Assembly: GCA_963575645.1 (NCBI GenBank)
Contig: OY754466.1
Coordinates: forward strand, 4,938,001-5,002,000
Source of the DNA: Xanthostigma xanthostigma
Lineage: Eukaryota; Arthropoda; Insecta; Raphidioptera; Raphidiidae
Length of the DNA stretch: 64,000 nt
Direction of reading: 5' to 3'
Part shown: positions 22,694 through 34,089 of the stretch, in pieces
Position numbering within the stretch: position 1 is the stretch's first letter
Layout: each line of letters begins with the position of its first letter
Position numbers and translations under genes: made by a program
Notes under the pieces: generated by a model
Database searches by the model: none
Seen by the model: only the letters and a program-made list of their open reading frames with translations
What the model was told of the DNA's origin: nothing

Positions 22694-23256
22694 GACAGCG
22701 GAGGCTTAGTAATAGGGTTCCGTTTGAGCACCCTTCGGGTACGGAACCCTAAAAACGTATATAATCAGAAGTTTTCAAATACCTATTTATCTTTTTATTT
22801 GAATTAAAATTACGTTTACGTGACAATAGATAGCAAAAATAGCCATAGAAAATGTATTTTAATAAAAATATAATATTTTAAATCAGATTTACCCTATCGT
22901 TAAATAGTTAAGTCTTATTCGTCTTCAGAATAAAAAAAAAAACAGATATTAAAATCAAAAAAGTTTTATTCATTAGAAAAATATGGCGTTTCAAACAATA
23001 GTCTGTGGAGTGAGTGTTACAAATTGCAACTTACAATAAGAGAATAATTATTAATAAGAATTACTTATTCATGATATTTCTGTGAAGATTTAACTTCTTT
23101 TAAAGTTATCCCCGAGTTCTCCCCGAAAAGCGGGACTGAGCCTGTCCCGCGCGGGACATTTAATTTTGATTTAAAAATCGGGACGTAACGCCAAAATCGG
23201 GACGTCTGGCAACGCTGGTCATACTCTTCTAATAACACATATTGTTGTTAAGTTAA

Positions 23257-23586
23257 CCCATATATTTAATACCATCTATATTGCTAGCAAAGATCAGGAG
23301 AAAGACTTAAACACTACGGTGCAGACATATCTACGTCTGTCTCAATTATTTTACGTTAAATCTCATGCGCATGTCCGTGAATGGATGCGCGTCAGTTTGC
23401 ACATGGAACTGAGTTGTAAAAGGGAGGTGGCTTGATCTATTCCACTTACTAATTGCCCCACTACAGACGCGACACTTGCGCACAACGGGTCAAGTAAACA
23501 GAAAGAGATAGAAAACAGTCATTTGCTGTTTCACTTCATGGGCCACGCTTCCACTTAAGGCCACTAGCAATATGGAAGTTATAACT
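23257..23586 (+). mobile_element. MITE M, uninterrupted copy
   Basis: The left end catatatttaataccatcta plus tattgctag and the right end ctagcaatatggaagttat are inverted repeats. Inside, gaaagagatagaaaacagtc at 23501 is the empty site for the LINE seen in the 48861 copy. A frame containing FNTIYIASKDQEKDLNTT is shared with that copy but broken by stops. I treat it as non-coding. Confidence 0.72.
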
Positions 23587-24102
23587 CAGTATACTGGCCA
23601 GTGTTAATGACGTCATGAATCCGATGCCATAATGTACTGGTGAGACAGGTGTCGCGTAGCATAAATATTTAACCGGACGTGTGTGCATCAGACTTTGTGG
23701 AATTTTTTATTTTATTATTTGTTGTTTGCAACAAAGTCTTCTTAACAAAGTAAACAATTACTTTTGGTGGACGAGGGAAATAACGGGCTGACCAGTATAT
23801 ATACCTATTTCTGAATGAATCAACAATGTGGCGTCGATTCATGACGTCATTATACCATTATATTGGGTTACATTTCGGAACACATTCTGTATATTACGTA
23901 TTTGTGCGTTGGCTATGGCCTGTACCCGTGCAATTCTCAGTTGAAATGAATGTCATAAAGTAAAATATGTCGTTATATTATAGTCGCTGTACGTATTACA
24001 TCATTCCGTTAATAACAGTCTTCTGGAACGGAAATAAAGTGGACCTAATACGATATATGGTCTCTTTATCGATAGAATAATGAATATAGCAACAGTTCTT
24101 TT
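23587..24102. repeat. Inverted repeat with TGACGTCA sites
   Basis: taatgacgtcatgaatccga at 23607 is inverted at about 23828-23855 (cgattcatgacgtcattat), roughly 220 bp apart. The outer flanks (agtatactgg / ccagtatata) are also inverted but out of order. The rest is unassigned. Confidence 0.5.
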
Positions 24103-24380
24103 ACCATTCCAACCCACAAGTGGGAAATGGTACTCGCTTAGGTCAAAAATCACTTTTCAAAAATCTTTCCGTTTTGAGGTACCCCGAATCCAAAAAACAT
24201 ATTTTTGAAAAAACTCTGTGCGTCTGTTAGTCTGTGAACACGATACAGGTCAAACGGATGAGCGGGTTGAAACCAAATTTTGGGAAGATGTTTGGTATGC
24301 AGCTATGAAGAGGCTTATTTTTTTTTGGAGAAAATCGGCGCATGCGCAGAAGAGATATATGCTATAACGGTGTTTTTATT
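24103..24380 (+). repeat. Family F copy
   Basis: taccattccaacccacaagt, gaggtaccccgaatccaaaa, aaactctgtgcgtctgttag and atcggcgcatgcgcagaaga are in the same order as at 1714. The 3' part is replaced by a T/A-rich tract that may be the tail of a minus-strand LINE (24370-24484). Confidence 0.7.
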
Positions 24381-24484
24381 TATTTTTATTTTATTTGTAG
24401 ACCTGGCACGCTAACAGACAATGATGTCCAATAACAAGCCTGCTCTCAATAATACAATAATTATTATACATTTGCAGCACTGTA

Positions 24485-24655
24485 CTTACAAAATATATAT
24501 GTTACGGTAAATGTAAACTCTCTGGAAATGTACACTTTTACCGTAAAATGTGTACATTTGCCGCAATATCTACATTTAATGTACACATTTTCCGGCACAT
24601 TTTACGGTAAAAGTGTACATTTCCCAAGAGTTTACATTTACCGTAACATATACCT
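24485..24655. repeat. Palindromic element, gttacggtaaatgt ends
   Basis: atatatgttacggtaaatgt at 24488 is mirrored by acatttaccgtaacatatac at 24636-24655. Inside, (a)atgtacacttttaccgtaaa is inverted as ttttacggtaaaagtgtaca. The whole is made of variants of tttaccgtaa and tgtacatt. Confidence 0.85.
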
Positions 24656-24849
24656 ATATAAAAAAAAAGAAAAAAAAAACAATAAGTCAAGGAACATAAT
24701 TGAATACTATATAACTGAGAGAATCGAAAAGATATAATATTCACTTCAAAAAAACAGAAATTTGTCTCTTAAAATTTATATATTTATATAATAATAGTAT
24801 ACTTTTCATAACGACTTATTATTCTATTTATTTTTTCAAGAAAGTTTCG

Positions 24850-24992
24850 TTAAAAGAAATTGAAAGTCACCAAATCAATTTTTCTTTATTAAAACATTAT
24901 ATTATCAAACGTCAAATTTGATTAAAAAACTCGATGGGTAACGATCGAGCCAAATCAGAATCTTAGACTAATAGAATGTACCGGAACCTTTG
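24850..24992 (+). repeat. Dispersed repeat shared with 29395-29520 (inverted)
   Basis: ccaaatcaatttttctttat, aaaaaactcgatgggtaacg and atcgagccaaatcagaatct are found in reverse order and complement at 29395-29520. About 125 bp are shared. The class is unknown. Confidence 0.6.
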
Positions 24993-25417
24993 ATTGTAAT
25001 TTTATTTTTGGCGGATGTTTTTGTGTTTTTGATACCTGGACAGAAAAATGTGTTTCCAGAATTCCCTTTTGTTTATACTGACATCGCTCGACAACGACAA
25101 AAAGCTTTGAATAAAACATGCTATCTAATGGAAGTAATGGAACATATATATTTAATGATTAATTATTGCTGTTATTATTAATCAATAATCGTAAATGCAG
25201 TTGCACTAAAATGTCTTTATAGCTTTTTAATTGCATAACAGTCGTGCATGTTCACTAAATTATCTATTATATAAGTCAATTAGTTTTATGCATTGGGGAC
25301 TTGAAAGCAATTCATAACTTTATCGGTAAATTGACTGTAAATCTCTAAAGCATTATAGTTTTTTTATCAATTACAAATGTACCTCATTTAAATGAACTAT
25401 TATTTACACGGAAACTA
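24993..25417. other. Unassigned
   Basis: A 63-codon frame at 24990-25181 ends ..YTDIARQRQKALNKTCYL.., which looks more protein-like than its neighbours. It has no recognised family and no support. Confidence 0.3.
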
Positions 25418-25487
25418 GCTGCTCGGCCCGGTTTTGCCCGGGTAAAATCGGTCAGCATCCAAGTTTGTGTCAAAATATTATAATCAA

Positions 25488-26094
25488 TCATATATTATAT
25501 TAATACGCTAAGGTTAAAGATGTTTGCCTCCCTTTTTAGAAAAAACCTCACAATTTCTCCACATAAATTATATATCATTTTACAGATAATTGCTTGCTCT
25601 ACTGACATCGACAACTAAAAAATTTATTATTGCTTTTGTTTTTGTAAATTAATTAAAATACAGCAACGCTGAACAACGTCTGCCATCTGACGGCTTTAAT
25701 TTTGAAATAACGTCAACACTTCGATCTGTCATCTGACCTTCATATTGTAACACAACAGACACAATACTGCATACTGCCATCTGACGGCTTTAATTTTGAA
25801 ACAGCAAGCAGCGCTGAACAACGTCACAGCAATGCTGCATGATGCCATCTAACGGCTTAGCTCAACGCTTTTGCTACTTGCGCCTCTATATGACAATTTT
25901 AGTAAAATATTTCTTCGATCTGTCATCTGAGCTTCATATTGTAATACAACAAAAAGAAGAACGTTATAAGCAGTGTGCAAAATTAAAAACGAATTGAATA
26001 CCTGCAATCATATTTAAAAAATAATTTTGTAAAGTGATAATAATAATATTATACTTAGGTATTTAGTGCGAATAATTCGCACAGGTCACACTAG
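25488..26094 (+). mobile_element. Non-autonomous Helitron H1
   Basis: 5' TC after A (a|TCATATATTATATTAATACG), a hairpin GTGCGAA-TAA-TTCGCAC 10 nt before the end, and 3' CTAG followed by T are the full set of Helitron marks. Length is 607 bp, and there is no terminal inverted repeat or target duplication. The interior has two versions of gccatctgacggctttaatt and two of cttcgatctgtcatctga, an old internal duplication. No Rep/helicase is encoded, so mobility would need a helper. Confidence 0.92.
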
Positions 26095-26134
26095 TTATAT
26101 GATAAAATTAAACGGGATACAAAACAATTTTTAT

Positions 26135-26268
26135 TCACTAAAACATTATTTAATGGTCAACATTTCGGCAAAATTTCTTGTCTTCTTCAAGACCTTAAAA
26201 ATCTTTATTAAAGAAGAAGACAAGAAATTTTGCCGAAACGTTGACTAATAAATAATGTTCTAGTGTTT
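26135..26268. repeat. Snap-back palindrome
   Basis: cactaaaacattatttaatg and gcaaaatttcttgtcttctt are inverted at gaagacaagaaattttgccg and aataatgttctagtgttt. Arms are about 57 bp, with a spacer of about 14 bp. Confidence 0.88.
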
Positions 26269-26585
26269 TAATATTTTAATCTTGTATCCCTTATAATTTT
26301 ATCATACCATAATACCAAGGTGTCTTATTTTATTTTGATAATCAACTAATAGCCCTAATTTTTCAGTTTCTGGCAGAATAAAAATAACAATAATTGTGGT
26401 TTTCTATTTATCTGCACCAATCACTCACTCGGACAAAGTCTGTTCATATATTTCCTAGGAGATCCGATTGTCATAGTGCTTCGCTGACTTAGGCATTTAC
26501 AGTTCGGCCCTTCTCGGTAATGTTCGGTTCTCGACGCGCCGCCGCAGCTCCTTACGGCCATAGCATGAAGTTACATGACACAGGT

Positions 26586-27070
26586 CAGAGATTGCGAACC
26601 TTTCTACATCTACGTGCCATTTTTTTTTTCAAAAATTTGTAATGTATGACGTGCCGACAAGCAGCCAGAGAAATTTAGTTGTCAAAAAAAAAATTTCGAC
26701 AATACACTGAGCGCCATGAAACTGTTTAGTATTTGTTATTTGGTGAACAGTCAATTTTTTTACGTGATAACGTCTTATAAATTGATGAAACACCGGCTGC
26801 ATGCACGAAAAAGTGTCACGTTCCGAAATGTGTCACGTTCCGCGCACGATCGGCCCAAGTTTGACAGCTACTAAAATTTAGGTTATGTATTATTAAATAT
26901 GATATTCGAGCAGAATACGTTATCACGTAAAACTATCGTCAGTAAACCGACTTTACAGACAACCAATTTTTTTCGACATCTTTTCGATTTTGCACTTGAA
27001 TCAAGGGCGTGCCAACAATAATCTGTCGCGTGCCACCTGTGGCACGCGTGCCATAGGTTCGCCACCCCTG
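26586..27070. mobile_element. hAT MITE with nested shell element
   Basis: CAGAGATTGCGAACC at the left and GGTTCGCCACCCCTG at the right are hAT-type inverted ends, and subterminal acgtgcca / tggcacgcgtgcc units lie at both sides. The flanking 8-mers (acacaggt, acctagat) agree at only five positions. The shell element S2 lies inside. Confidence 0.7.
26758..26967 (+). mobile_element. Shell element S2
   Basis: acgtgataacgtcttataaa at the left and gactttacagacaaccaat at the right, with the short canonical core (gtttgacagctactaaaatt). It is in the opposite orientation to S1 and nested in the hAT element at 26586-27070. Confidence 0.75.
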
Positions 27071-27432
27071 ACCTAGATCCTTCCTGAATAAACGAACTTT
27101 ATTATAGTAGTATAGATAAGATCGTAATTATCTTTATTACAGATAATGTTATATGTCGTAATATATTCTGTCAATTATAAATATAAAAGTATATACACAT
27201 ACTGTTACAACTCACATTTTTTTTTAACTAATTAACAAATTACTGATTTTCTGTTTCAGTAATCATTACTGAATAAGTTTCGGTATTGCTGATGCAATTA
27301 GCGAGTAATCAAATTCGACAATTTATACGCCGTGATTGGCTAAATACACGTGCAACTTTACGACTGATGATTGGCTGGTATGAGCACTTTAATAACAGGG
27401 GAAGAACCGTACAGTCGGGTGGCCACGAACAT
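27071..27432. other. Unassigned
   Basis: AT-rich. No gene or shared repeat was recognised. Confidence 0.4.
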
Positions 27433-27440
27433 TATACCAT

Positions 27441-28050
27441 TAGCTCCTGAGCGAGTCGTTCATAATGAACGACTCCTTTCTCGGAGTGGAGCGAGTCGCT
27501 CTTTTTTTGTGCATGACTTACTCTGAGCGCCATTGCTCTGTGCTGAGCTGTTCTGTACTGTTGCATTCGCACATTTACAGAGCGCACACAGTGCAGGCCA
27601 CAGAGGCACTAGTGAATTTTGCACGTACGGAGTTATCTTTGCTGAGTCATTTAATGCTGAATGACACACTGTAAGTGTACTAGTACTAAGCTTACAGTGA
27701 CTTAAACCATTCACATTGACGTCGTTGACAAAGATATAATATTGTAACAATAAACATTATTATTGTTAAGCTTTTATTATACTTTATAGTTTATTCGAAA
27801 TGCGAATAAATAATATAAGATCAGAATCATATTTAAATGAGCTCAGAGCTGAGTGTGTGTATTGTGCTGTGCAATGCTACGTGTCACCTGATCATGCATG
27901 ATGACAGTTCACACCTCTGCAGTCTATACACTTCTGTAGTGCGTACTGTCTAGTGTCGCTCTTTTGAACGACTTCCTCTGAGCGACTCTTTTTAGTGAGC
28001 GGAGCGCACGGAGCCAGCTCCCAATAAAGAGTCATGTGGACACATCACTA
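27441..28050. mobile_element. hAT-like element A (gagcgac subterminal repeats), empty site
   Basis: A perfect 8-bp duplication TATACCAT (27433-27440, 28051-28058) brackets a 610-bp element starting TAGCTCCTGAGCG and ending GGACACATCACTA. The terminal match is only TAG/CTA, but clusters of gagcgac/gtcgctc lie inside both ends. It contains gtgcgtactgtctagtgtcg, the unoccupied form of the site filled by another hAT at 30489. No coding sequence was found; a 69-codon frame at 27465 is a chance reading. Confidence 0.85.
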
Positions 28051-28058
28051 TATACCAT

Positions 28059-28662
28059 AGGTACACGCAGGATTGGCAGATGACGTCATCCCTCCGCTAC
28101 AATCCAACGGAATGAGACAACCTCTGTAACCTACTGACCTTGAGAACACACAATGATATTGTATGTTTCTAAGCGACACGTGTCCTGTAAACATGTGTGC
28201 CTACAGGGTGAATAAGAAAGTTGTAATTGAATGATTTAAGTGTGTCATCTCTATTCAAGACCTCAGAGGTTCCAATTAGTTCCAGTTGGAATTATTTCTT
28301 GGGGCCGTATTGATTGAACCATAAGCAGATTCAAATCTTCTTGGTTTCCGGGCTTGTATGCCGTGGTCCGTTGGTATTTCTACCTGTAGTTTCGTCTACA
28401 ACGGCGGTAGATATTATCAAAGTCGATGTGGTAGCGGGTGAAGTGTCCTTCCAGGCCTGGAATAACACTTCGAAATTATAAACAAACTAGATATGATCCA
28501 CGACCGTCTAACTATTATGGCTATCTGCTTTGGTTTTTATTAATTAAAAAGAGGACTATTAAATTCGCCACGGTTGTGGTATTGGAGGTGCCACACAAAT
28601 CATAGCATCGCGGTTCCCAATAAATTAGACTTTGGGGCCGATGAAGTTTCACGGAAGAGTCA
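28059..28662. other. Unassigned
   Basis: Somewhat GC-richer than its surroundings, but no coding frame or repeat was recognised. Confidence 0.4.
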
Positions 28663-28670
28663 GTGACCAA

Positions 28671-29014
28671 TAGAGCTGTAACAAACCGTATGTATTCGTT
28701 ACTAAGTAACGGGTACATCGTCTGAGTCGAAGTAACGAATCGTTATTTACAAATTAATTTCGTTACTCGCATCTTTCGTATCCATGTCAGTTCGACTCGT
28801 TTGATGCGGTTATATACGTTATACGAACGAAGTCATACCGTTTCACGTATGCGACGCGCCTCGATGCGATGGTACATGCTTGATGCTGTTAGTACACGAT
28901 TGTATGTCGTATGAAAAGTAACGAGTAACGCAACGATACGAATGTAACAGGTACTGGTTCTTTAAGTAACGAATACATACGGGTACACAATTTCTCGTTA
29001 CTTTTACAGCTCTA
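28671..29014. mobile_element. hAT MITE, TAGAGCTGTAACA family
   Basis: TAGAGCTGTAACAAACC at the left and TTACTTTTACAGCTCTA at the right. The duplication is gtgaccaa / gtggccaa (28663-28670, 29015-29022), 7 of 8. Both ends are rich in gttac / (g)taacgaa(t) units, and tacgt-type units fill the centre. Length is 344 bp, non-coding. Confidence 0.87.
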
Positions 29015-29394
29015 GTGGCCAATATGTAATATTATACACACGGGAAGATTTTAAACTACGGAAAAACAGAGGTCTGTTATTTCTGGGGCAACGCCGTGGG
29101 AATCCATTTCTACAAGATATGAAAACAAAGATATTTTTAAAACGTTGGACACTTCCGCAGTGATGTATAGTTAGATAAAAATTAAATAAAAAGTAGTGCA
29201 ATAATGCAGCGGTGATAGAAATAAGTAGCAGATGCAACGGTAATGGATTGTAAATAACAAGACGTACTGAGAAGTTTTTTTTTTTCATAAATCCATAGTT
29301 GATCGCATTCTCTTAATAGGAAAATAAAACCTTTTTATCTGTTTCTTTTTTAATTCCGGGAGGAGCTATATTGTTATGTATCTAATAATATTAC

Positions 29395-29520
29395 TGTAGA
29401 CTTTATAGTCTAAAATCCCGATTTGGCTCGATCTTCACCCTTCGAGTTTTTTAATGAAATTTGATGATATAATGTAAAAATAAAGAAAAATTGATTTGGT
29501 TGCCATTCTTGGTACAGCTA
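29395..29520 (-). repeat. Dispersed repeat, inverted partner of 24850-24992
   Basis: cccgatttggctcgatcttc, cttcgagttttttaatgaaa and aagaaaaattgatttggttg correspond to the other copy read backwards. Confidence 0.6.
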
Positions 29521-29571
29521 TTTTTAATAAATAATTAAAGTTGTTAATTTTATTTTCTATAATCTATGACA

Positions 29572-30112
29572 AAGTGGTCTATATTGACCCCCAGGGGTCG
29601 ACGAGAACTTGCAAGGGGTCCATGTCAGCAGAAAAAAAAATTGGGGATCCATGAAATGTAAATGGGGTTTAACGATAGTGAATCTCCTAACAAAAAAAGA
29701 AACAAACTGGACATCGTTAACCGAGGAGATTTAAGATTAAATCTAACTAAATTGATGCCAAATGTTGAAAATTTATAATTAAAGCATCAGGTTCATCCCT
29801 CACACTAAAAGCATTTATTTTTTGCTTGGTTATTTTATGTAACAGAAAGTAAATTTTAATTTGATTCGTTTTAATTTGAATCTAATTAATAAATGTATAA
29901 AACTAAACATTTCACACTACACTTCACTACCGTTATAAATTTAAATCGTTCAAAGTAAGTAGCACTATACCGGTTGTCAAAAATACATTTGAAATTAATG
30001 AATATGCAAAAAATCAATATCAGATAAGCAGGGGGTCTACCCAAAACCGAAAAACATGGCAAGTGGTCTACGAGACAAAAAAGTTCGGGGACCTCTGATC
30101 TATGATAATTCT
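29572..30112. mobile_element. Probable hAT element with gggtc(t/c) ends
   Basis: gtctatattgacccccaggg at the left and aagttcggggacctctgatc at the right resemble the hAT type in which 'gggtcc' units fill the ends (aaggggtccatgtcag, agggggtctacccaaaa, aagtggtctacgagac). No duplication could be fixed. Confidence 0.5.
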
Positions 30113-30382
30113 CGCTTATAACAAAACCCTCAATACATTTTGAATTGTTGACGTTATTTTTGAGACACCTGTATACCTAATCAATAAATAAGTTGGACAA
30201 TATTACACAGCTGATATAAATCAAAGTGTGGCTATGATTATTACAAGCTACATACAATTAAATAACATTTATATCCTAGTAGATATAAATTATATCTAGG
30301 TGGGTATTTTGTCAGTTGTGTTATTGCCCCAATTACTATACCGTAATTTCCTTCATACTATGTGAAGGTACGTCTATACTTA

Positions 30383-31209
30383 TAGTAGTGTCCACATGAC
30401 TCTTTATTGGGAGCTGGCTCCGTGCGCTCCACTCACTAAAAGGAGTCGCTCAGAAGGGGTCGTTCAAAGGAGCGACACTAGACAGTACTAGTGATGTACC
30501 GGATATCCGTATCCGCAGATATCCGAGGGAGAAGAAAAATCCGTAACCGTATCCGTTAGTTTTTGGCGGATTTTTTACTTTATTAATTTTCAATTCATAG
30601 ATGAAATTTTATGTATATAGGTGATTAGGTAATAATGAAAACCTGTTAAATTCCATTCAGATTATTTTTTTAAATCGTATTTGGCACTTTTATATTGCAT
30701 ACATTTATCGTAGTGAGTACCATACTAATAGTACATAACTCAAAGGTACTAAATCAACTATCTTTATAATGAGATATTGCACATCGATCTTTGGAAAGAG
30801 ACAATCTGTTATGAGAGTTAACTCTTAAAGAGGTCAATAACTTTTTCCGATAACAGATAGTCTCTTTCCAAAGGTCGATGTGCAATATTTACCGCCGCGT
30901 AAGAAAGTTAAGATCCGTATCCGCGGATCTTGAAACCAAAAATCCGTATTCAGATCCGTATCCGCGGATATACATTTTTAACGATCCGGCACATCACTAG
31001 ACAGTACGTACTACACAAGAGTGCAGACTGCAGATGTGTGAATTGTCATCATGCATGCTCAGGAGTCACATAGCATTGCACAGCACAATACACACATTCA
31101 GAGCTCATTTTCATATGATTCTGATCTTATATTATTCGCGTTTCAGATAAACTATAAAGTATAATAAAAGCTTAACAATAATAATGTTTATTGTTACAAA
31201 ATTATATCC
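30383..31209 (-). mobile_element. hAT-like element A, partial copy with hAT inserted
   Basis: Reverse complement of 27735-28050 of the other copy, with a small deletion in the terminus (tagtagtgtccacatg). Homology stops near 31209, so about half of the element is missing. The 511-bp hAT at 30489-30999 interrupts it. Confidence 0.8.
30489..30999 (+). mobile_element. hAT MITE, TAGTGATGT family, intact copy
   Basis: TAGTGATGTACCGGATATCC at the left and GATCCGGCACATCACTA at the right, with a perfect 8-bp duplication GACAGTAC at 30481-30488 and 31000-31007. Subterminal atccgcggat(a) and tccgtatcc units are abundant, and an inner inverted repeat (attgcacatcgatctttgga) is present. Length is 511 bp. 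The same site is seen unoccupied at about 27935. Confidence 0.96.
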
Positions 31210-31940
31210 GTTCTCTTTAAGAACTTTTTTTGTTCAATTTCCGCTATTGCTTATAGTTCTTGAGTAATTGCCAAAAATCTGAAGGGCTTTATTTTTCTTT
31301 TTGTCTTTTGTCAATAACAAATACAATTTTTGTCGACGAAAAAATCACAAAAATGTCTTTAGGTATTGAAATATTGTGCCGAATCGAATAAGCTATTGCT
31401 CATATTTTTTGAAGACTATCTATTTTTCTCAAGAACTCATTTCTGGACTAGACTAGTACTAAGTTTACTCGGGTGTTGGTCGTCATCTAGAATAATGATT
31501 ATTATTTCTTATTACATTCCTAAAACGATATACGTTGCTTTTTTTATTAGAGAGAGATGAAAAATACCTAAATACTCTTACTAGTAATGATCGTTAGTAT
31601 GAAAATAAAAATATAATAAACAACTTTTTTAATACGTCTAATAATTACAAAGGCTCGTGTTACTGTCTAAGATCGATTTTACAGTTTTATCTTTACATTT
31701 ATCAACACTTTTTCTTTATTATCGCAACGTAAAAAAAACTGTTTGTGAATGAAAATAAACACGAGTAATGGTATGAGTTTTGACATTTTTAAATGTACAG
31801 TGAAACACGCGATCAACGAAAATACAATAGAACAGGTTGAATTGGTTTAGTTTTTCATTACAACAACAGTGCAGAATGAGTAACTTTACAGGTCTGTGTA
31901 CTTGCTGTCCTTCAACTGAGACTACGACTTGCAAAGAAAA
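31210..31940. other. Unassigned
   Basis: Short frames only (31366-31560 plus, 31719-32006 minus). The latter ends inside the shell element and is not credible. Confidence 0.4.
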
Positions 31941-32590
31941 AATTGGTTGTCTGTAAAGTCGGTTTACGGACGATAGTTTTACGTGATAACGTATTCCGTA
32001 ATACATAACCTAAACCTCCCAAAATTTGGTTTCAATCCGCTTATCCTTGGTGTCGGAATGATAAGAAATGTCAAAAGTGACGTTTGCAACTGTCAAAGTA
32101 TTATGTTCTAATAATAATTAGTTATTCCAATACTTAACTTAGAAGGCGTTGCATTTCACAAAATTCTAATGTCAAAAAATTGAATTAAACATTAGAAATG
32201 CAGCCGTTTTCATGTTAAGACAAGACATACGTTATTTTCTAATTTCCATGTACGGCAAACAAAGACGACCGACCGCGTCGCGCCATGCATTAGACAACAT
32301 TGCATTTATACAGCTATTTTTCTATATAAATTTGTATAAAAAACTGTTTAGGCAAATTCTGTTATACGAAATCTATGTAAAATGTTCTCTTTCGTTTAAG
32401 ACTGGTTTCAAACCGATCTGATTTAAATTGAGCGAGAAATTAGCAAAAAGCACGCACAGGGTCAGGCGGAACGTTACGCGTTACGAACGTTAGGATTTAG
32501 GAACGTTACACTTTTTCGTGCATGCAGTCGGTATTTTATCAATTTATAAGATTGGTGATTCATCAATTTATAAGACGTTATCACGTCAAA
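31941..32590 (-). mobile_element. Shell element S3 with core A
   Basis: The left shell (31941-32014) and right shell (32449-32590) belong to the S family. The core (32015-32448) replaces the usual 62-bp core and is homologous to 22054-22524, inside the lepidopteran repeat at 21261. The left shell is identical over 74 bp to that of S4. S7 at the window end has the same core. There is no coding frame. Confidence 0.85.
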
Positions 32591-32852
32591 AGTTATTTAG
32601 GTTCCAAACACAATTTCTTAGAGTTGACAGTAAACACTTGATTTATATTGGGTACTAAATCAAACACATAAAACTTGTATGACATTAAAATCTAAACCGG
32701 TTAATGTATTAGACAATTTATTTGCAAAGTTTAAAAGGAAATTATTCCACGTTAAACAATATTGTATATTTGCCGAGTCAAAACAGCTGCTCCGTACCTG
32801 TGACCTAAATTAATTTACCTTCACAGAGATTTTCTTCAGATCTATCATCATA

Positions 32853-33354
32853 TCATATATATTAATACGCTAAGGTTAAAGATGTTTGCCTCCCTTTTTA
32901 GAAAAAACCTCACAATTTCTCAACATAAATTATATATCATTTTAACAACGTCTGCCATCTGACGGCTTTAATTTTGAAACGTCAACACTTCGATCTGTCA
33001 TCTGACCTTCATATTGTAATACAACAGACACAATACTGCATACTGCCATCTGACGGCTTTAATTTTGAAACAGCGAGCAACGCTGAACAATGTCACAGCA
33101 ATGCTGCATGATGCCATCTGACGGCTTAGCTCAACGCTTTTGCTACTCGCGCCTCTATATGACAATTTTAGTAAAATATTTCTTCGATCTGTCATCTGAG
33201 CTTCATATTGTAATACAACAAAAAGAAGAACGTTATAAGCAGTGTGCAAAATTAGAAAAGAATTGAATACCTGCAATCATATTTAAAAAATAATTTCGTA
33301 AAGTGATAATTATTATACTTATTTAGTGCGAATAATTCACACAGGTCACACTAG
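32853..33354 (+). mobile_element. Non-autonomous Helitron H2
   Basis: a|TCATATATATTAATACGC at the start and GGTCACACTAG|t at the end. The 3' hairpin has one decayed base (gtgcgaataattcacac). About 100 bp near the 5' side, between ttatatatcatttta and acaacgtctgcc, are deleted relative to H1. The antisense 92-codon frame inside it is an internal-repeat reading shared with H3. Confidence 0.9.
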
Positions 33355-34081
33355 TTTTATATAATGTAAGAAGACTAGAGATAAGAAGACCGAACTCAAA
33401 TAGTGGGATAATAGGATGGAAAAGTTGTCTATCATGTTTTTTATAAGAGGTATAGTCTCTATCGGACGGAATTGTGAATGTTAAAATTCGTTGGTGCTCG
33501 TTTCAACATAATGTTACATATTGTAACAAAACTGTTCTTGTTCGTGATGGAAAAGATTTATTTACAATGGTGATACGTTAACAAAACAAATAAACAAATT
33601 AAAAGCACTTCTCTATAACGTATCAGAAACAAAACAACAAATTCTAACTATTAAAATAAAAGAATAAGTAATAAAGAATACAAAATCACTATTTATGTAC
33701 ACTAAACACTATCTGACTATATACAAATTAATTAACCACTCCGCACTATTTATTTCGCGCACTGTTTATTTACACAGTTCATTTATCTATTTATCTCAGC
33801 AGTCACCTCAGTACTGTTCACGGTACTGACAGTCAATTTATGTCACAACTATTTGTCGATTGTTAACTCGATGAACCAATGCATGACTGATTGTCCACTG
33901 AAATATCGCGTTGGTATATATGCGCTCGATCGTCGTTCGTTCGTCTGTGGTTTTAAATTATAATGCCTCAGGGTTTACGTAGATTTAGAAATAATTTTTT
34001 TTTAATTAAAATTCTGCGTTTCTATGACTTTCCTGTATATGCGCGGATATAGCTTGGGTTTCTTCGAAGAAGATCTTGTCT
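33355..34081. other. Unassigned
   Basis: acataatgttacatattgta near 33509 is a short palindrome that could be an LTR edge, but no partner was found. Nothing else was recognised. Confidence 0.35.
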
Positions 34082-34089
34082 CTGATAAT

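Larger units (their letters stand above)
21261..22752 (+). mobile_element. Lepidoptera-type repeat ending in acggaaccctaaaa
   Basis: It starts taaaaccggtcaagtgtgag with tcggactcgcacacgaaggg and ttccgtacac, and finishes with gacagacag repeats, gcggaggcttagtaataggg and cttcgggtacggaaccctaa. I recognise these ends as a very common moth and butterfly repeat. Its interior holds a degenerate tandem array (21450-22010) and a segment (22054-22524) homologous to the core of the shell element at 31941. A chance frame, ..LTDRRTDRQTDRQTDSGG.., reads through the GACA tract. Confidence 0.82.
21165..23217 (+). mobile_element. hAT MITE, CAGCGTTGCCAG family, split copy
   Basis: The ends are CAGCGTTGCCAG and CTGGCAACGCTG with a perfect 8-bp duplication, GTCATACT, at 21157-21164 and 23218-23225. 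The sequence matches 8068-8619 except for about 1.49 kb (21261-22752) between catagtaaaa and aaacgtatataatc. The terminal repeats here are better preserved than in the other copy. Confidence 0.93.

Noticed and set aside
32998..33276. 92-codon minus frame (MQVFNSFLILHTAYNV...), conserved at 39783
   Set aside because: Both lie at the same place inside Helitrons H2 and H3. The similarity is inherited with the element, and the frames differ at their ends by indels. There is no sign of coding selection.
33512..33960. Possible solo LTR starting tgttacatattgtaaca
   Set aside because: No matching end, no 5-bp duplication and no second copy in the window.
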